DNA of 35,644 bases from contig CASEFL010000004.1 of the NCBI GenBank assembly GCA_949287245.1, positions 5,855 through 41,498 of the forward strand. Reading direction: 5' to 3'. This DNA comes from an uncultured Bacillota bacterium (lineage in GTDB: Bacteria > Bacillota_I > Bacilli_A > RFN20 > CAG-826). The translations under genes were made by a program, and so were the position numbers. Under the pieces are notes generated by a model. It had not been told where the DNA came from and did no database searches. It saw only the letters and a list, made by a program, of their open reading frames with translations. This document shows positions 16,472-24,637 of this stretch, one piece after another; the stretch's first letter is position 1; each line of letters begins with the position of its first letter.

Positions 16472-16615
16472 AATAGCATTAATAAATTATCAATTTTTCT
16501 ATGTTCACTTGTTGTGTTGTTTGATTCTGTTTGTAACAATGCTTTTTTAAAAGAAACAAAAGCACGGGGCACTGTCGCTACAGAAATTCAAAGTATTAAA
16601 GCAATTTTGTCATAG
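16472..16615 (+). other. possible gene fragment, 47 codons, plus strand
   Basis: An open stretch without a start codon ends ...NNAFLKETKARGTVATEIQ, then SIKAILS and TAG. The ending has ordinary protein-like composition, unlike the hydrophobic beginning. I do not recognise the family, and the frame is short, so it may be a decayed 3' end or chance. Confidence 0.2.
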
Positions 16616-16725
16616 ATTATATATGTATTTGTTTTAATAATTCAATGATTATTTCTTCACGTTCGTGAGTTCTATTACAAAATTATTTGTGCTCATTTTT
16701 ATTAAGGGCAACGCTATACTTGTTC

Positions 16726-17778
16726 CTATAATTTAACTATTTTAGAATAGAAAGTGCTTCGTCCACTACCGTGTATGGAAATCTCACCACTTTCCACAAG
16801 TTTTTTCAAAGACGCAGCTACCGATGACCTTTCAATCGAGGGACAAAGTTCCATAATTTCACTTCTTGTAAACTTGCCGACTTTTCTTGCGATTGCCTGG
16901 CGCACTTGCTCGATAGCAGGAAGTTTTGTGTCTTTAAGTGCTACTCTATTTTCAAAGTCACGATAAGCCGAAAGGATTACACCCAAAAGATATTTGATGA
17001 ACTGCGTATTGTCCGATTTATCTTCATGCCACCCCACCGATGCGGATTGAAGGGCACCATAATACGCATCCTTTGTCTTTTCGATTTTTTGTTCAAGACT
17101 TATATATCGTCCAACTACATATCCAGAACGATATAACAATAACGTTGTTAACAGCCTGCTCATTCTGCCGTTGCCGTCATTGAACGGATGGATGCATAGA
17201 AAATCATTGATAAAGATCGGAATCAATATCAATGGGTCTACAATTCCATTATCTACCGCGCGATTATAATTCTCACAGATAGAATCTACCGCTTCCGGCG
17301 TTGCGTATGGCGCAAGTGGTTCAAATCGTATTGCTTCAGTTCCGTCACTTCTGATTTCTTGGATATAATTCTGCACATTTTTGAACCTACCCCCTATGCT
17401 GCGCCCTGAATATTGATAAAGGATACCATGTAGTTGCAAGATATAATTGCGATTTATAGGGATATACTCAAAGTTTTGATGTATTGTTTTTAACACTTCC
17501 CTATAACCACTTATTTCTTCTTCATCACGGTTCCTTGGCGTAGTCTTCTCCTCGCATAACTGTTTTATTCTCGTGCTGGTTGTGATGATACCCTCGATTT
17601 TGTTTGATGCCTCAACACTTTGAATTTTGGCAATCTCAACGAGCTTTTCTAAAACCGTGGGTTTTTGAGCCAAAAAAAGCTCTTGTTTTCCTTTGCACTC
17701 ATGTATCTGTGCAACAAGCGATATTATTTCACTATCCCAAGTCTTGTTTGCGTAGGCATCGTAATTAAAAGTTTTCAT
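16726..17778 (-). CDS. Fic-family protein with N-terminal inhibitory motif and C-terminal winged helix
   Basis: 350 residues. The catalytic motif HPFNDGNGR at 197-205 is intact, with the His that activates target hydroxyls and the Asp/Asn/Gly anion loop. Such enzymes usually transfer AMP from ATP to a protein side chain (AMPylation). An (S/T)xxxE(G/N) inhibitory motif, SNKIEG, lies at 58-63 in the N-terminal domain, so this is a class II, intramolecularly restrained Fic with no separate antitoxin. A winged helix-turn-helix (about 290-350, FTRSEIMELCP then SSVAASLKKLVESGEI) follows. I start at the ATG at 17778, supported by GAGG 6 nt upstream; a TTG eight codons earlier has no such site and overlaps a repeat. 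The gene stands alone among pseudogenes, with an operator array over its promoter. Target unknown. Confidence 0.9.
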   Translation of the reverse strand: MKTFNYDAYANKTWDSEIISLVAQIHECKGKQELFLAQKPTVLEKLVEIAKIQSVEASNKIEGIITTSTRIKQLCEEKTTPRNRDEEEISGYREVLKTIHQNFEYIPINRNYILQLHGILYQYSGRSIGGRFKNVQNYIQEIRSDGTEAIRFEPLAPYATPEAVDSICENYNRAVDNGIVDPLILIPIFINDFLCIHPFNDGNGRMSRLLTTLLLYRSGYVVGRYISLEQKIEKTKDAYYGALQSASVGWHEDKSDNTQFIKYLLGVILSAYRDFENRVALKDTKLPAIEQVRQAIARKVGKFTRSEIMELCPSIERSSVAASLKKLVESGEISIHGSGRSTFYSKIVKL

Positions 17779-17876
17779 CCAACACCTCAATTTTTCGTCC
17801 AATTAATACATATTTTTGGACGATTATCAATAAGTTTGGATGATTTTTCGCACAAATAATGCCCTGTTTGGATGAT
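17774..17876. promoter_or_regulatory. operator array: five copies of TTGGAYGA around the Fic promoter
   Basis: Two copies face the gene on the minus strand (17782-17775 TTGGATGA and 17802-17795 TTGGACGA). Three copies are on the plus strand (17816-17823 TTGGACGA, 17836-17843 and 17868-17875 TTGGATGA). Spacing is 20 nt within the minus pair, 20 nt between the first two plus copies, then 32 nt. The arrangement is thus symmetric about roughly 17809. The inner pair forms the inverted repeat CGTCCAA-N13-TTGGACG. The winged helix of the Fic protein is one candidate ligand, but this is inference. Confidence 0.72.
17803..17830 (-). promoter_or_regulatory. promoter of the Fic gene
   Basis: On the minus strand TTGATA (17830-17825) and TATTAA (17808-17803) are 16 nt apart. 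One TTGGACGA repeat lies in the spacer and another at the expected transcription start, an ideal position for repression. The leader would be about 20 nt and carries the GAGG ribosome site. Confidence 0.55.
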
Positions 17877-17879
17877 TAG

Positions 17880-18173
17880 ATATTATGTAAGATGAAAAGA
17901 GTAAGATGAGCGTATAAGCTAGATTTAGTCAAAGTTTTGACTATTTTTAGACTGTAACAGTTTTTTGATACTCGCTAACTCGGAATGATTAACCTATGAG
18001 ATTAGCAATCCTTCCCTCCTATATCCATATTTATAAATTGCGAATGTTCGAACCCGTTGTGCTACTGCGGTGGTTCGAACTTTTAAGGGTATTTTTGACT
18101 GATTTTAGTGCTTGAGATGGGATTCCAAAATTTTAGGATAAGACATAGTGAGCATAAATTGGTAAGATTTGGT
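17880..18173. other. intergenic region with one notable inverted repeat
   Basis: 294 nt between the Fic operator array and the tRNA-Lys terminator. It is AT-rich, with stops in all frames. The one feature I see is the inverted repeat at 18046-18080. Confidence 0.5.
18046..18080. repeat. inverted repeat with 9-bp arms containing GTTCGAAC
   Basis: GTTCGAACC (18046-18054) and GGTTCGAAC (18072-18080) are perfect inverse copies around a 17-nt loop. Each arm holds the 8-bp palindrome GTTCGAAC, which also resembles a tRNA T-loop. It does not form a tRNA and lacks a T run. It may be a protein-binding site or a tRNA-derived scar. Confidence 0.55.
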
Positions 18174-18208
18174 AAAAAAATAACCTATAATGCTTACACA
18201 TTATAGGT
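18174..18208 (-). terminator. Rho-independent terminator of tRNA-Lys
   Basis: In the minus-strand transcript a perfect 10-bp stem ACCTATAATG/CATTATAGGT with a 6-nt loop is followed by TATTTTTTT. It begins 14 nt after the encoded CCA. Confidence 0.92.
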
Positions 18209-18221
18209 GTTTGCCAGAAAA

Positions 18222-18297
<76 letters not shown>

Positions 18298-18306
18298 AGC
18301 GTGGCG

Positions 18307-18335
18307 ATATTATGCTTTTTCTTTCCCCTCGTCAA
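18307..18335 (-). promoter_or_regulatory. promoter of tRNA-Lys
   Basis: TTGACG (18335-18330) and TAATAT (18312-18307) on the minus strand are 17 nt apart. The mature tRNA begins 9 nt after the -10 box. The -35 matches consensus at 5 of 6 positions. Confidence 0.75.
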
Positions 18336-18345
18336 TCTTTTTTAA

Positions 18346-18372
18346 AAGAGGCACCTCAAAGAGGCGCCTCTT
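18346..18372 (-). terminator. terminator of the transporter-nuclease operon
   Basis: A 12-bp stem, AAGAGGCGCCTC with GAGGTGCCTCTT (one G-U pair, 3-nt loop), lies about 40 nt after the last lipoprotein gene. The following T run is short. It separates the operon from the tRNA-Lys promoter. Confidence 0.82.
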
Positions 18373-18410
18373 ACTTATCTTAGATTGTTCTTTTAGAAAC
18401 GACTGGAGGC

Positions 18411-18842
18411 TTACTTTGCTAACATCGACACATTTAGTGTAACCGTCGCGGTAGCGTTGCTATAAGTAATGGTACCGGTGAAGACACTATCAAAAGCTGT
18501 ATCTACTAATGGCTCAGCCGTATAGTAGTTTCCCTTAAGAGTATAAATATCCCAATTTTCACTAGGAGTGGCTGTCCAAGTGATATCAGCGGTAACTTTC
18601 ACGGATTTGCCATCGGACCAAACATCTACTTCCCAAGATTTTAGCAAAAGTAACTCTTGATGCGCGATAGTGTTGCTTTCATCTTCACCAAAGCGTAAAT
18701 GTTGTCCATTATTTAAGACAGCTAGCGATTGTTTTGCTACATAATCCACCACTTCTTGATTGCTTGCAGGTAAACCTTGAGGATTGCCTCCGCAAGAAGC
18801 AAGTAAGAGAAGAGGAAGGGCAAGAATTGCTAATTTTTTCAT
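18411..18842 (-). CDS. small lipoprotein at the end of the nuclease-transporter operon
   Basis: 143 residues, not recognised. The signal peptide ends in the lipobox LLASC (Cys17). The mature part is one small, beta-rich domain with an initial helix (about residues 28-45, NQEVVDYVAKQSLAVL) and alternating strands such as KSVKVTADITWTATP and TGTITYSNATATVTLNVSM. It contains no further cysteines. The start is supported by AAGGAG 6 nt before the ATG. It lies 14 nt downstream of the nuclease gene and just before the operon terminator, so it is probably an accessory surface subunit, perhaps substrate capture or partner binding. This role is inferred from context alone. Confidence 0.82.
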   Translation of the reverse strand: MKKLAILALPLLLLASCGGNPQGLPASNQEVVDYVAKQSLAVLNNGQHLRFGEDESNTIAHQELLLLKSWEVDVWSDGKSVKVTADITWTATPSENWDIYTLKGNYYTAEPLVDTAFDSVFTGTITYSNATATVTLNVSMLAK

Positions 18843-18856
18843 AATATTCTCCTTAA

Positions 18857-20410
18857 TTAAGCCTCGCTCACTTTAAAGACCTGACTAGGCTTGTAATTTA
18901 ATAAGGCAAGTTGGAAGTTATCAAAATAAGGATTTAAGTAAGCCGTTACTTGCCAGGTTTCGCCATCTTTAAAGTCGTTATAGGAAAGACGCGGGAAGGA
19001 ATTGTGATCAATCCGTAAGTTACAAACCACGCGGGTATTGTGGAGATAGGCATAAATGGTCGTTCCACTATTTCCTTCGTTATAGTACTTATTAATACCA
19101 GATTCAATCCAGTTCCCATTTTCATCATATTCCCCACCTTGGGCAATACGAATATCCACTTGTAAAGTGACATATAGGCCACTTAAAGCACTTAACTCTT
19201 CTTTGGTAGAAGGAGCGCGTTCAGGAACAACAGGATCAATGTCGTTATCATATCCAATTAAATCTTGCCATTCTTCCATCTTTTCTTCATAAGTGCCATC
19301 TGCCTCCCAGGCAGTGGGGTTGTAATCAAACTTCACTTCAAACTTATAATCGCCATAGAAACTGGTTTCAATGTCAGATAATTGAATCGTGTCGCTATTT
19401 TTCGGGAACTTTGTCGCCCGGCAGTAAAATTGCACAACATCACCTACATCAACAACCGAAGCTAAAGCACTACCAAAGCCGGCATAAGCATAAATCGAAC
19501 GATATTCCCCATCCTCATCGCCACCGACTTTATCGCCATCCGCATCGCTTTTTACAACATCTCTTAAGACGAGGTTATCGCCAATTAAACCAACCACTAA
19601 AGCGGTGAGACGAAGTCTTTTTCCCGAGGTCCCAGAATCAACATCAATACCAATCTCACTATAGTAATCACGGACATACCAAATGGTTGTTTCGACAACA
19701 TCATCACTATAGTCGTAATCTGGATCATCCACCTTTCCGGGAACGCGAAGTCCTTGCATTTTTGCCTTTTCCCCTGCTTTAAGGAAAGAGTCTAAATATC
19801 CAAGATCACTATCCGTAAATAAGGTATTTTCGGTATATCCTTGTTCTATCATTTCTAAATTAAAACAACGCCAAGGAGATTCTTCTGTCTTTTGATACCA
19901 GAAAAATCCTAAATAACGTGTCCCGTTATTGTCCATTCTTTCATAACCAAGTTCATCGCTTGAGGAAGCACGAACATCCGTTACAATCGCATAATGGGCA
20001 CAATCCGCTAAAAGTTCTGAAGCAAACTTCGAGGCTTTTACACCCCAAGGTTCCACATTTGCCGTACTTTCTGGAGTATTAATCCCTGCCATACGCAAAG
20101 AGGAAGAGGCCTCCCCTGTTCCCAGTTCCGATTTCCAAGAAACTGTGTCACCATCGGTCACCCCCATTAAATGGACTTCCCCATAAATGACCCCGGTTTT
20201 CCCAGAATCAATTTCTTCTTTAAAGTTATGATTCATGTAATCGTCTTTGAAAGCAAACTCTAAAGCATCCGTAATGGGAGTATCCACAGGAAGAAGTTGT
20301 TCTTCTGGAGGAATCTTTGAATATTCTGGGCCAGTATCGCAAGAAACAAGGGGCATCGCGGTTAAAAAGGCCGCGAAGAGTAATGAAAGTAATCGTAATC
20401 CTTTTTTCAT
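18857..20410 (-). CDS. surface lipoprotein nuclease, staphylococcal-nuclease (thermonuclease) family
   Basis: 517 residues. The lipobox is LVSC (Cys24). The SNase domain spans about 70-225: GVTDGDTV (84-91) supplies the metal-site Asp residues, LRMAGINTPE (105-114) supplies the equivalents of Arg35 and Glu43 of S. aureus nuclease, and NGTRYLGFFW near 165 that of Arg87. The usual Asp of DTPE is Asn here (INTPE). These enzymes cut DNA and RNA. The long C-terminal half looks like two OB-fold-like modules (about 262-350 and 400-515, with LVLRDVV and IYAYLHN-type strands), which could hold nucleic acid; that is my reading, not a database match. It starts 3 nt after the upstream binding-protein gene with GAGG in its end. 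It likely feeds the ABC transporter of the same operon. Confidence 0.88.
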   Translation of the reverse strand: MKKGLRLLSLLFAAFLTAMPLVSCDTGPEYSKIPPEEQLLPVDTPITDALEFAFKDDYMNHNFKEEIDSGKTGVIYGEVHLMGVTDGDTVSWKSELGTGEASSSLRMAGINTPESTANVEPWGVKASKFASELLADCAHYAIVTDVRASSSDELGYERMDNNGTRYLGFFWYQKTEESPWRCFNLEMIEQGYTENTLFTDSDLGYLDSFLKAGEKAKMQGLRVPGKVDDPDYDYSDDVVETTIWYVRDYYSEIGIDVDSGTSGKRLRLTALVVGLIGDNLVLRDVVKSDADGDKVGGDEDGEYRSIYAYAGFGSALASVVDVGDVVQFYCRATKFPKNSDTIQLSDIETSFYGDYKFEVKFDYNPTAWEADGTYEEKMEEWQDLIGYDNDIDPVVPERAPSTKEELSALSGLYVTLQVDIRIAQGGEYDENGNWIESGINKYYNEGNSGTTIYAYLHNTRVVCNLRIDHNSFPRLSYNDFKDGETWQVTAYLNPYFDNFQLALLNYKPSQVFKVSEA

Positions 20411-20413
20411 AAA

Positions 20414-21961
20414 TTACCTCACATAATCACGTAAGTCGTTATAGCGATCAGCAATGACAGATTCGGGAGTTGCTCCTTCCCCGAAGAAAAGCATTTGCAT
20501 CACACTATCAACACTATCTCGACATTTTGCTGAACCGACAAAAGGAGCATCGACGAATTTCGTCCAATTGGCTTCTGGATTGACATAATAGCCAGAATTC
20601 ACTTTTGAGGTATTTTGGGCAACAGTATCCCCATAAGTAATGGGAGTTCTTGTTAAGAAATCCTGATAAACTTCTGAATTCTCACTATATTCACAAGAAG
20701 GGAAATATCCCGTATCCGCACAGAATTCCCCGTTATGCCATTTTGTTAACCATTTTAAAAGTTTCCATGCAGCGGCTCTTTCTGCCTCCGTCCCCTTATC
20801 AAGAAGAACTAAATTGGTACCTTGAGAAATGACAAATTTATGATCTTCATCGCGATAAGGAATGGGGGCAACATCAGTTTCAAAACGAGCGCCTGCAGGA
20901 ACACTATGTTTGGTTCCCGCCGTAGAGCCAACATTCATCACCGACATCATTTGGGTAAAGGGTCCCGAACAATAAGAGGTCTCACCAAAGTCGGCAGGAA
21001 TGGCTACCACATCTTCTTCATGAAGTTGCTTCATATAAGTCAAACCTTCGATTACTTCTGGAGAATCAAAACACAGATAGCCTTTTCTTGTTTGGGGATC
21101 TACTTCGGTATATTCTCCCCCCCATTGACGGACAAGAGTAATAAAGAAGTTCGCACCAGAGTCATAACCAAAAGGATGGAAGTTCTCTGCGCTAACACCA
21201 GTAAAATCTAAATATTGACTTCGATCGGCATCTTCAGGAATTTCTTTCCAGTTCGCGTAAGTTTCCCCGTTTGGACCGGCAATTTTATCAAAATAAGTTT
21301 GGTTATTTGAAGCCGCACTTCCCTTTTCTAATAAATCATTAATCGCGTGACCAACCGTCCGTACTTCTTCCCAAGTACTAGGAACTTTAATCGTAGAATC
21401 AAGCTTATTCGCCCATTCAAAGAAGGTTTTGTTATAAGTCATCGCTTCCGTTGATTTATTAAAAGGAATGCCCATCAAATAAGGATCTCCATTCTCATCA
21501 AATTCAACCTCATAGTTTTCTACCATGTAGTCTTCATAGAAGTCATCAGGAGAAATAGCATCGTCTGCTTCATCCGTTTCAATATAGTAATCAAGACGGA
21601 CAATTAAATCGCGGTTTACATAATCGGCCATATGGTCAGGATAGGCTAAAGCAAGATGAGGGAAAGTGCCAGAAGTCGCACTATAACCAATTTGCTCTTT
21701 TAATCCGTCATATCCACTTTTTGCTTCATATTCCACAATAATGCCTGTTTCCTTAGTAAATTCTTCAAGCATCGCTTCTAAGACATTATTGATATCCGCA
21801 CCAAATCCCGTCCAAAACTCAATGGTTGTTCCCTCAGGAATTTCCATATTAATGTCAATGGAATAAGGGTCAAGGCGACTTCCACAAGAAGCAAGAGAAG
21901 CGCCAGTTCCTGCCAAGAGAATACTTAAGGCAAGAGGGGCAATGATTTTTTTCATTTTCAT
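20414..21961 (-). CDS. ABC transporter solute-binding lipoprotein, paralogue 2
   Basis: 515 residues; lipobox SLASC (Cys26) after a Lys-rich start. The fold is that of family 1 extracellular solute-binding proteins (UgpB/MalE type): TIEFWTGFG near 45, a YPDHMADYVNRDLIVRLDYY segment near 110, GIPFNKSTEAMTYNKTFFEW in the hinge region and a C-terminal WKLLKWLT. It is a clear paralogue of the next gene (shared EFWTGFG, SGYD, YPDHMA, GIPFNKSTE, WGGEYTEVDP, IPADFGETSYCS, ISQGTN). Annotation by similarity would say sugar, but the neighbouring nuclease suggests nucleic-acid fragments or nucleotides. The two ATGs at 21961 and 21955 are both possible; AAGGAAG lies about 12 nt before the first. Confidence 0.9.
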   Translation of the reverse strand: MKMKKIIAPLALSILLAGTGASLASCGSRLDPYSIDINMEIPEGTTIEFWTGFGADINNVLEAMLEEFTKETGIIVEYEAKSGYDGLKEQIGYSATSGTFPHLALAYPDHMADYVNRDLIVRLDYYIETDEADDAISPDDFYEDYMVENYEVEFDENGDPYLMGIPFNKSTEAMTYNKTFFEWANKLDSTIKVPSTWEEVRTVGHAINDLLEKGSAASNNQTYFDKIAGPNGETYANWKEIPEDADRSQYLDFTGVSAENFHPFGYDSGANFFITLVRQWGGEYTEVDPQTRKGYLCFDSPEVIEGLTYMKQLHEEDVVAIPADFGETSYCSGPFTQMMSVMNVGSTAGTKHSVPAGARFETDVAPIPYRDEDHKFVISQGTNLVLLDKGTEAERAAAWKLLKWLTKWHNGEFCADTGYFPSCEYSENSEVYQDFLTRTPITYGDTVAQNTSKVNSGYYVNPEANWTKFVDAPFVGSAKCRDSVDSVMQMLFFGEGATPESVIADRYNDLRDYVR

Positions 21962-21978
21962 AGGATTTCATCTTCCTT

Positions 21979-23589
21979 TTATTGATAGTCACGAAGATCC
22001 GCATAAGCCGAATCAATCGCTTGTTGGGCAGTAAGATTATCAATAAACACTTGGTTGGTGATAGTGTCTACACGCAATCTTACCGAAGAAGAACCAGAGA
22101 AACCAGGATCGACGAATTTATGCCATGAGGCATCTTCATCCATATACACATTATTGTTTAATTGAGCCGCATAACGTTGTAAATGATAAGCCTCGGATTC
22201 TCCTACTCCACTAGCGTTTAAGAAGTCTTGATAATCTTCGTCATTTTGTGAAGTTTCACAAGTGGGGAAATAACCAGTCAGCATGGCGAATTTTCCATTT
22301 CCTTGTTGGGTCATATATTTAATGAATTTCCAAGAAGCAACAAACTTCTTATCCGCTTCTTCTTGGGTAGCACCATGCGCTTCAAGCATGATCATGTTTG
22401 TTCCTTGAGAAATCACATATTTATTGTCCGCATCTTGATAAGGAATAGGAGCAATTTTGCTTGTAAAGGCGCTTGTAGCACAGTTAGAAACACCGGCAGA
22501 AGAACCAATATTCATTAAGGATTCGTTGACTTTATAGTGAGCACTACAATAGCTTGTCTCTCCAAAGTCAGCAGGAATACCAATAACATGGGCATCATAA
22601 AGTTCTTTTAAGCGGGTTAAAGCAGCTTTTGTCCCGTCATTATTAAAGACGATTTTCCCTTCCATCGTCGTAGGATCAACTTCGGTATATTCTCCACCCC
22701 ATTGACGGACAGCCGTAATAAAGAAGTTTGCCTGCGAGTCATATGAAAGTGGACGGAAGGCTTCTTCCGTAACCGCATCAAGATTCAAAAGTATATCTGG
22801 AGTTTTTCCTTCTTCATCAACAGGAAGATCAGTTACGGCATCATAAATGGTTCCATCCACCGTAATGACTTTTCCAAACCCATCGCGATTCTTAATCCAA
22901 TTAATGATTTTTGTACCTTCTGTTAATACTTCATCCCAAGTTGTAGGAACTTTAATTCCTGCTTCGACAATTAAAGGATTTTCAAAGAAGGTGGCGTTAT
23001 AAACCATGACTTCCGTCGATTTATTAAAGGGGATTCCTAAGATATAAGGAGTGCCATCATCGCGATACTCAAGCGATTCATTTTCGACAACATAATCGCT
23101 ATAGAAGTCGTCATAATCAAAACTTGGTAGTTCGTTAAAGGTTCCTTCACCAAGAGGGTCCGTGACCGTTCCACTTCTTGTTGCAGGGATGTCTTTATCA
23201 TGTTCAATAAATTGATCAAGACGCATGATAATATCAGAATCACGATAAGAGGCCATATGGTCAGGATAACCAACAGCGACATTCGGATACGTGCTTGTCG
23301 AGGCGCTTAAGTTAATGTTTTTCGCCAGGTTATCGTAACCGCTTTGACTCGTATGATTCACGGTAATGCCTGTTAATTCTTCAAAGTCTTCAATGACTTG
23401 TTCCATTTGTCCAGTCACCGTTTGACCAAAGCCAGTCCAGAATTCAATGGTCACCCCGCGTGTATCAAGACTCATGTCTGGCAAATAATCCGGACCAGAA
23501 CCTCCAACGGTTCCACAAGAGGCAAGAGTAGCTCCCGCGGTAAGAGTGAACACCCCCATCGCCAAGAGAGAAATGACTGATTTTTTCAT
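21979..23589 (-). CDS. ABC transporter solute-binding lipoprotein, paralogue 1
   Basis: 536 residues with lipobox TLASC (Cys25). It shares the whole layout of its downstream neighbour: TIEFWTGFG (about 47-55), YPDHMASYRDSDIIMRLDQF, GIPFNKSTEVMVYNATFFEN, WGGEYTEVDP, GIPADFGETSYCS and ISQGTNMIML. It is about 20 residues longer, mostly in an insertion after the first lobe (GTVTDPLGEGTFNELPSFDY region). It captures substrate outside the membrane and delivers it to the two permeases. Two binding proteins for one transporter imply a widened or split substrate range, or homologous subunits acting together. The start is supported by AAAGGA about 10 nt before the ATG. A small hairpin lies in the 56-nt gap after the permease gene. 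Confidence 0.92.
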   Translation of the reverse strand: MKKSVISLLAMGVFTLTAGATLASCGTVGGSGPDYLPDMSLDTRGVTIEFWTGFGQTVTGQMEQVIEDFEELTGITVNHTSQSGYDNLAKNINLSASTSTYPNVAVGYPDHMASYRDSDIIMRLDQFIEHDKDIPATRSGTVTDPLGEGTFNELPSFDYDDFYSDYVVENESLEYRDDGTPYILGIPFNKSTEVMVYNATFFENPLIVEAGIKVPTTWDEVLTEGTKIINWIKNRDGFGKVITVDGTIYDAVTDLPVDEEGKTPDILLNLDAVTEEAFRPLSYDSQANFFITAVRQWGGEYTEVDPTTMEGKIVFNNDGTKAALTRLKELYDAHVIGIPADFGETSYCSAHYKVNESLMNIGSSAGVSNCATSAFTSKIAPIPYQDADNKYVISQGTNMIMLEAHGATQEEADKKFVASWKFIKYMTQQGNGKFAMLTGYFPTCETSQNDEDYQDFLNASGVGESEAYHLQRYAAQLNNNVYMDEDASWHKFVDPGFSGSSSVRLRVDTITNQVFIDNLTAQQAIDSAYADLRDYQ

Positions 23590-23623
23590 CTTTTGAGATC
23601 CTTTCTTTTCTCAAATATATACC

Positions 23624-23638
23624 AACGGATAAACCGTT
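23624..23638 (-). other. short intercistronic hairpin before the binding-protein genes
   Basis: AACGG pairs with CCGTT around a 5-nt loop in the 56-nt gap between the permease and the first binding-protein gene. No T run follows, so it is not a terminator. Such hairpins often protect the 5' end of a processed mRNA and raise binding-protein levels, but 5 bp may be chance. Confidence 0.35.
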
Positions 23639-23645
23639 AAGGCCA

Positions 23646-24629
23646 TTAACCTTTAATCCCAGAACGAGATACTCCCTTCATAATGAATTTACGGAAGATT
23701 AAGAAGAAGACAAACAAAGGAGCGGTAACGATTACAGAACCAGCAATTCTTACCGTTTGGTGATCTAAGCCCGTATCACTATTCGTAAAGAGGTTCATTA
23801 AACCGTTAGATACAAGCCACATCGACCAGCCTTCCTTTAGTCCAAATAAGCCAGCATTTTTGTATTTTCCATTGGCAACTAAGTTTGGCCACACATAAGC
23901 ATTCCATGAACCCATTAAAGAGAGGATAGCAATGGTAACAATTGTCGGCGAAGCAATAGGAATCATTACACGCCACAAATACTTAAAGTGACCATAACCG
24001 TCCACTTTTGCCGCTAAGAAAAGCTCATTGGGAATTTGTTGGAAAGTTTGCCGTAAATAGAAGATATAGAAGACACTAACCCCGTGGACAAATATTAAAG
24101 CGCTATAAGTATTTTCCCAACCAATCGATTTTACAGTCTGATAGTTGGTAATTACCATCATCTCTCCCGGAATCATCATCGTGGCAAGAAGAATCGTAAA
24201 TAAAAGATTTTTTCCTTTAAATTCACAGCGTGCAAAAGCAAATGCCGCTAAAACGGAGGTCGCAATGGTAAAAATTGTCGACACAAAAGAAACAAAAATC
24301 GTGTTGGCATAATATAAACCAAAGTTAATCGTAGACCCACTTGCGCTTTGGTAAGTAAATACCGTAACAAAGTTATCAATCGTGTAGTTTGGGGCATTTA
24401 AAGCCGCATTCCACCATTCCGGAAATAAAACAAATTGGTGGAAGGCATCTTCGCGATCAAAAGCCTCTGGATTACGGAAACTGGCAATAATCATGTAAAT
24501 AAAAGGAATGACGATGAAAATGCCAACGATGGTTAAAAAGCCATACACCAAAATATTATGAAGGATATGGTTTGCTTTATAGCGACGCATTTGTTTTGCG
24601 GTCGCAAAATATGTCTCGTGCTCTGCCAT
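23646..24629 (-). CDS. ABC transporter permease, MalG/UgpE type
   Basis: 327 residues with six predicted membrane helices; the first is at about 25-48 (LVYGFLTIVGIFIVIPFIYM). The EAA coupling loop is visible as LAAKVDGYGHFKYLWRVMIP at about 208-227, the contact point with the ATPase. It would form a heterodimer with the upstream UgpA-type permease. The periplasmic-type loop between helix 1 and 2 is long. AGGAG supports the ATG. It starts 8 nt after the upstream permease gene. The family is annotated for sugars and glycerol-3-phosphate; here context favours nucleic-acid-derived substrates. Confidence 0.93.
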   Translation of the reverse strand: MAEHETYFATAKQMRRYKANHILHNILVYGFLTIVGIFIVIPFIYMIIASFRNPEAFDREDAFHQFVLFPEWWNAALNAPNYTIDNFVTVFTYQSASGSTINFGLYYANTIFVSFVSTIFTIATSVLAAFAFARCEFKGKNLLFTILLATMMIPGEMMVITNYQTVKSIGWENTYSALIFVHGVSVFYIFYLRQTFQQIPNELFLAAKVDGYGHFKYLWRVMIPIASPTIVTIAILSLMGSWNAYVWPNLVANGKYKNAGLFGLKEGWSMWLVSNGLMNLFTNSDTGLDHQTVRIAGSVIVTAPLFVFFLIFRKFIMKGVSRSGIKG

Positions 24630-24637
24630 ATTATCTC

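Noticed and set aside
16726-17778. Fic as the toxin of a two-gene toxin-antitoxin pair
   Set aside because: The inhibitory SNKIEG motif is inside the same protein and no small partner gene is adjacent.
17779-17802. TTG start for the Fic gene eight codons upstream
   Set aside because: It has no ribosome site and lies at the predicted transcription start, within an operator repeat.
17774-17876. CRISPR or transposon ends at the Fic promoter repeats
   Set aside because: Units are only 8 nt, in both orientations, and centred on a promoter; no transposase is present.
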